Origin: Microbacterium sp. SZ1
Lineage (GTDB): Bacteria > Actinomycetota > Actinomycetes > Actinomycetales > Microbacteriaceae
Direction: 5' to 3'
Length of the DNA: 64,000 nucleotides
Assembly: GCF_002362255.1 (NCBI RefSeq)
Contig: NZ_LPVV01000003.1
Location: 124,001-188,000, forward strand
Shown here: piece after piece, positions 60,997 to 64,000 of the stretch
Numbering within the stretch: the first letter of the stretch is position 1
Layout: each line of letters begins with the position of its first letter
Notes under the pieces: generated by a model
The model's input: the letters and a program-made list of their open reading frames with translations, nothing else
Database searches by the model: none
Told to the model about the DNA's origin: nothing
Translations under genes and position numbers: made by a program

Positions 60997-61951
60997 GGCC
61001 ACCGACGCCCGCGTGGCGGTCTACCTGGACTTCGACAACATCGTCATCTCCTGGTACGACCGCGTGCACGGACGCAACGCGTACGGCAAGGACCGCCAGC
61101 GCATCTCCGAGAACCCCGACGATCCCGAGGTCGCCGAGCGTCTGACCCGGGCGATGATCGAGGTGGGCGCGATCATCGACTACGCCGCCTCGTTCGGCAC
61201 CCTCGTGCTCACCCGCGCCTACGCCGACTGGTCGTCACCGGTCAACGCCGAGTACCGCTCGCAGCTCGTCGCCCGCGCGGTCGATCTCGTGCAGCTCTTC
61301 CCCGCCGCCGCGTATGCGAAGAACGGCGCCGACATCCGGCTCGCGGTGGATGCCGTGGAGGACATGTTCCGCCTCCCCGACCTCACGCACGTGGTGATCG
61401 TCGCGGGCGACAGCGACTACGTCCCGCTCGCGCAGCGGTGCAAGCGGCTGGGTCGTTACGTGATCGGCGTCGGAGTGGCCGGGTCGACCGCGAAGTCGCT
61501 CGCCGCCGCCTGCGACGAGTTCGAGGCGTACGACTCCCTTCCCGGCGTCGTGCGCCCGTCGAAGTCGCCCGCCGCACCGGAGCTGCCGGAGACCGTGCCT
61601 GAGCCCACGGTCGAGCCGGCGGCGAAGACGAAGTCGCGACAGCCCGCGAAGACCGCGAAGCAGAAGGCGGCCGCCGCCCCGACCAAAGCCGACGAGAAGG
61701 ACGAGGCCGACGAGAAGGACGAGGCGACGGAGCTGCTGCAGCGTGCTCTTCGTCTCGGACACGACAAGGCGGACGCCGACGAGTGGCTGCACAGTTCGGC
61801 GGTGAAGACGCACATGCGCCGTATGGACCCCTCGTTCAGTGAGAAGGCGCTCGGCTACCGATCTTTCTCCGACTTCCTGAAGTCCCGCGACGACATCGCC
61901 GAGTTGGAGGAGACGGGGCACGAACGGCTCGTGCGCCTGCGCGAGCGGTGA
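60989..61951 (+). CDS. NYN-domain ribonuclease-like protein with OST-HTH (LOTUS) domain
   Basis: A 320-residue protein. Residues 9-175 form a NYN/PIN-like nuclease domain with acidic residues at YLDFDN (D14, D16), GADIRLAVDA and VIVAGDSDYVPL. A charged linker (about 185-240) contains an exact repeat of ADEKDE from an 18-base tandem repeat (61688-61723). The last 75 residues look like an OST-HTH/LOTUS RNA-binding domain (LRLGHDKADADEWLHSS, RMDPSFSEKALGYRSFSDFL). The combination resembles eukaryotic MARF1-type proteins and suggests RNA binding and cleavage. GAAGGGG precedes the ATG, which overlaps the upstream gene. Confidence 0.88.
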   Translation: MAEATDARVAVYLDFDNIVISWYDRVHGRNAYGKDRQRISENPDDPEVAERLTRAMIEVGAIIDYAASFGTLVLTRAYADWSSPVNAEYRSQLVARAVDLVQLFPAAAYAKNGADIRLAVDAVEDMFRLPDLTHVVIVAGDSDYVPLAQRCKRLGRYVIGVGVAGSTAKSLAAACDEFEAYDSLPGVVRPSKSPAAPELPETVPEPTVEPAAKTKSRQPAKTAKQKAAAAPTKADEKDEADEKDEATELLQRALRLGHDKADADEWLHSSAVKTHMRRMDPSFSEKALGYRSFSDFLKSRDDIAELEETGHERLVRLRER

Positions 61952-61974
61952 TCCCGCCGGGACGGCGGCGTCAC
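61948..61974. terminator. Shared hairpin between convergent genes
   Basis: Bases 61948-61959 pair with 61963-61974 (GTGA with TCAC outside, CGCCG with CGGCG inside, one mismatch and one wobble) around a three-base loop. It spans the stops of the NYN gene and the Dabb gene and can end both transcripts. Confidence 0.6.
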
Positions 61975-62264
61975 TCCTCGAAGTCGTACTCCTGGAAGGC
62001 CGCCACCTCGGGCACCCACCGCTCCGCGACGAACGCAGCGTGTGCGGGATGGTCGTTGTATGCGTCGTAGGCCGCCCGATCGGCGAACACCATCGAGAAC
62101 TGGTGCTCGAGGTCGCTCTTGGGGCTCACCTGCCTGCGCACGCTGAAGTCCTCGACGCCGGGGATCGCGGAGAGCACCGATCGGCCCGTGGCCAGGAAGT
62201 CGCGCTCCTCGGTCGACCCCTCGTCGTGGACGAGGCGGAAGACGACGGTGTGCTGGATGGGCAT
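61971..62264 (-). CDS. Dabb-family stress-responsive dimeric alpha/beta-barrel protein
   Basis: A 97-residue small protein of the Dabb family (PIQHTVVFRLVHDE; FSMVFADRAAYDAYNDHPAH; terminal FQEYDFEE). These dimerise into a barrel, and some bind or transform polyketides or aromatic compounds. The ATG at 62264 follows GGAGG. It lies 13 bases after an isomerase gene and ends the operon. Exact role unknown. Confidence 0.88.
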   Translation of the reverse strand: MPIQHTVVFRLVHDEGSTEERDFLATGRSVLSAIPGVEDFSVRRQVSPKSDLEHQFSMVFADRAAYDAYNDHPAHAAFVAERWVPEVAAFQEYDFEE

Positions 62265-62277
62265 GGATCCTCCGGGG

Positions 62278-63285
62278 TCACTGGTTTCGGAATGCGGCGT
62301 CGAAGGACGCCGTGGGCTTCGGCCACAGCAGCGAGCGGACGAACCCGAGTGCCTCCGGTGCCCCGTGCAGCCGATCCATCCCCGCATCCTCCCATTCGAT
62401 CGAGATCGGTCCCGCATACCCGACCGCGTCGAGCGCGCGGAACGCGTCCTCCCACGGGACGTCCCCGTGACCGGTCGACACGAAGTCCCAGCCTCGGCGG
62501 GGATCGCCCCACGGCAGGTGCGACCCCAGCACCCCCGCGCGTCCGTTGCGGGGGCGCATGCGGGTGTCCTTGCAGTCGACGTGATAGATCCGCTGCGCGA
62601 AGTCGACGATGAACCCGACCGGGTCGATGTTCTGCCACATCATGTGCGAGGGGTCCCAGTTGAACCCGAACGCCTCACGATGCCCGATGGCGTCGAGGGC
62701 GCGCACCGAGCTCCAATAGTCGTAGGCGATCTCGCCGGGATGCACCTCGTGCGCGAAGCGCACCCCCTCGCCGTCGAACACGTCGAGGATCGGATTCCAC
62801 CGCGCGGCGAAGTCGTCGAAGCCGGCCTCGATCACCGTCGCATCGACGGGCGGGAACATCGCCACGTACGGCCAGATCGACGACCCGGTGAACCCGACGA
62901 CGGTGTCGACGCCGAGCTTGCGGGCCACGCGGGCGGCGCGCTTCATGTCGTCCGCCGCACGCCCGCGCACTCCCTCCGCGTCCCCGTCGCCCCACACGTA
63001 GTCACGGAGGATCGCCTCATGTCGGAAATCGATCGGGGCGTCGCACACCGCTTGACCTGCGAGATGGTTCGAGATCGCGAAGACCTGCAGCCCGTGCCGG
63101 TCGAGGATCTCCCGGCGGGAGGCGACGTAGGCGTCGTCCTCGTCGGCGCGGCGCAGGTCGAGGTGGTCGCCGGATGCCGCGATCTCGAGTCCGTCGTACC
63201 CCCATGAGGCTGCCAGACGCGCCACCTCCTCGAACGGCATGTCGGCCCACTGCCCGGTGAACAGGGTGACGGGATGCGTGCTCAT
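62278..63285 (-). CDS. Sugar phosphate isomerase/epimerase (xylose-isomerase-like TIM barrel)
   Basis: A 335-residue TIM-barrel enzyme of the AP endonuclease 2/xylose isomerase-like family. Metal and substrate residues are seen in VGFTGSSIWPY, RFAHEVHPGEIAYD, FGFNWDPSHMMW, YHVDCKD and ISIEWEDAGMD. Relatives act on sugars and inositols and often work with Gfo/Idh/MocA dehydrogenases. Its ATG overlaps the stop of the upstream paralogue as ATGA. The substrate is unknown. Confidence 0.9.
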   Translation of the reverse strand: MSTHPVTLFTGQWADMPFEEVARLAASWGYDGLEIAASGDHLDLRRADEDDAYVASRREILDRHGLQVFAISNHLAGQAVCDAPIDFRHEAILRDYVWGDGDAEGVRGRAADDMKRAARVARKLGVDTVVGFTGSSIWPYVAMFPPVDATVIEAGFDDFAARWNPILDVFDGEGVRFAHEVHPGEIAYDYWSSVRALDAIGHREAFGFNWDPSHMMWQNIDPVGFIVDFAQRIYHVDCKDTRMRPRNGRAGVLGSHLPWGDPRRGWDFVSTGHGDVPWEDAFRALDAVGYAGPISIEWEDAGMDRLHGAPEALGFVRSLLWPKPTASFDAAFRNQ

Positions 63286-64000
63286 ACGTGCTCCAATGCG
63301 CGAAGGGCGGCGATGCTGCGGGCGGCGAGCTCGTCCTGGCTCGACGCCAGCGGACGCCACACCGAGGCGGCGACCGCGATCGTCGCGTTCTCCCCGGTGA
63401 AGCTCTCGAGGCCGAGCGGTCCGCGGTAGCCGGCGTCGTCGAGCGCGCGCAGGATCTCCGGCCAGTCGGTGTGGTCGTCGCCGACGGCGCCGCGGTCGCT
63501 TCCGCACACCTGGACGTGCGCGATCGCGGGGCCGGCGGCTCGGATGGCCTCCGTCGGACGCTTCTCCTCGATGTTCAGGTGGTACGTGTCCAGCGCCAGC
63601 CCGACTCCTTCGCCGAGCAGCGGAGACAAGGCCTCGAGGCTCTGCTCGACGGTGTTCAGGATGCTGGTCTCGTAGCGGTTCAGGGGCTCGACGGCCAGTG
63701 TGATGCCGGAGTCCGCCGCCTCCGCGGCGAGAGGCGCGAGGCTTCCCCGCAGCTCGTCCACCACCGCGGCACGCTCGTCGGCGTCCATGCGCCAGGCGAC
63801 ACCGGTGGGTGCGTAGAAGGGCCCGGCGACGACCGTCGATCCGACGATGCGGGCGGTCTCGACGCAAGCTCGCAGATAGTCCTGCGTCGCCGCGACGTCT
63901 CCCGCCTTCGCGACGAGCGAGCGACCCGGGCCCATCGCGCCGACCACGATCGCGCCGAGACCGAGCTCGTCCAGCAGATCGCGGGTGCGCTGCGGGTGCC
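63282..64000 (-). CDS. Sugar phosphate isomerase/epimerase, 5' part cut off
   Basis: The frame is open to the right edge, so the N-terminal part is missing. About 239 residues are visible (the first readable codons give HPQRTRDLLDELGL). The TIM-barrel family motifs are LAVEPLNRYETSILN, LALDTYHLNIEE, AHVQVCGSDRG and LGLESFTGEN, resembling D-psicose/tagatose 3-epimerase-like proteins. An internal Met at 63947 is not taken as the start because coding continues upstream. It is translationally coupled to the next isomerase (ATGA overlap). Confidence 0.88.
   Translation of the reverse strand, partial: HPQRTRDLLDELGLGAIVVGAMGPGRSLVAKAGDVAATQDYLRACVETARIVGSTVVAGPFYAPTGVAWRMDADERAAVVDELRGSLAPLAAEAADSGITLAVEPLNRYETSILNTVEQSLEALSPLLGEGVGLALDTYHLNIEEKRPTEAIRAAGPAIAHVQVCGSDRGAVGDDHTDWPEILRALDDAGYRGPLGLESFTGENATIAVAASVWRPLASSQDELAARSIAALRALEHV

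Noticed and set aside
1..64000. Mobile elements, prophage or integrated islands
   Set aside because: No transposase, integrase, phage gene, terminal inverted repeats or duplicated attachment site was seen. Composition is fairly even apart from the short region before the DUF222 gene.

Overview
The window is a high-GC actinobacterial chromosome segment, most likely Microbacterium or a close relative in Microbacteriaceae (inferred from family resemblance and gene style; no search was run). It is densely coded. No gap between genes exceeds about 220 bases, and there is no rRNA, insertion sequence, prophage, CRISPR array or replication origin. One tRNA (Gln, UUG) is present.

The backbone is an actinobacterial core block. 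From memory, pth, rplY, prs, glmU, ispE, rsmA, tatD, metG, rsmI and pmt lie close together in Mycobacterium tuberculosis (Rv1002c-Rv1018c). Here they recur in related order with lineage-specific genes between them. rpfB, usually between tatD and rsmA, is absent, and an MFS exporter occupies its place.

Layout. 1-2.1 kb: partial membrane protein, pth, rplY and a 41-residue membrane peptide. 2.1-8.3 kb: gnd, a MacB-like ABC exporter and a divergent OmpR-type two-component pair. 8.3-11.3 kb: a three-gene flavin module of FMN-binding lipoprotein, ApbE and an RnfD/NqrB-like membrane domain fused to a ferredoxin-reductase-like domain. 11.3-14.5 kb: prs, glmU, tRNA-Gln and a MarR regulator. 14.5-20.2 kb: quinone oxidoreductase, AraC/DJ-1 regulator, RluA-type synthase and a methionine importer (metQ-metN-metI). 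20.3-26.4 kb: Na+/H+ antiporter, ABC-F ATPase, APH-like kinase and a DUF222-HNH protein behind a possible LexA box. 26.6-31.8 kb: ChvE/MmsA/MmsB-type sugar importer with its LacI regulator and two matching operators. 31.9-40.2 kb: ispE, aldo/keto reductase, rsmA, MFS, tatD, metG and a sulfite-oxidase-like protein. 40.3-48.0 kb: a LacI-controlled beta-glucoside cluster (oligopeptide-type ABC importer plus GH1 glucosidase). 48.1-55.0 kb: methyltransferase, rsmI, protein mannosyltransferase, thioredoxin-domain protein, FMN reductase and an acyltransferase-like membrane protein. 55.0-64.0 kb: hrpA, oxidoreductases, a NYN/OST-HTH protein, a Dabb protein and two xylose-isomerase-like enzymes, the last cut by the window edge.

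Two features run across the window. Many genes have a TANNNT box 6-7 bases before the start codon, which predicts leaderless transcripts. The word GGATGCC/GGCATCC recurs and forces codons that are otherwise uncommon here. The best candidate for an under-described system is the flavin module at 8.3-11.3 kb.
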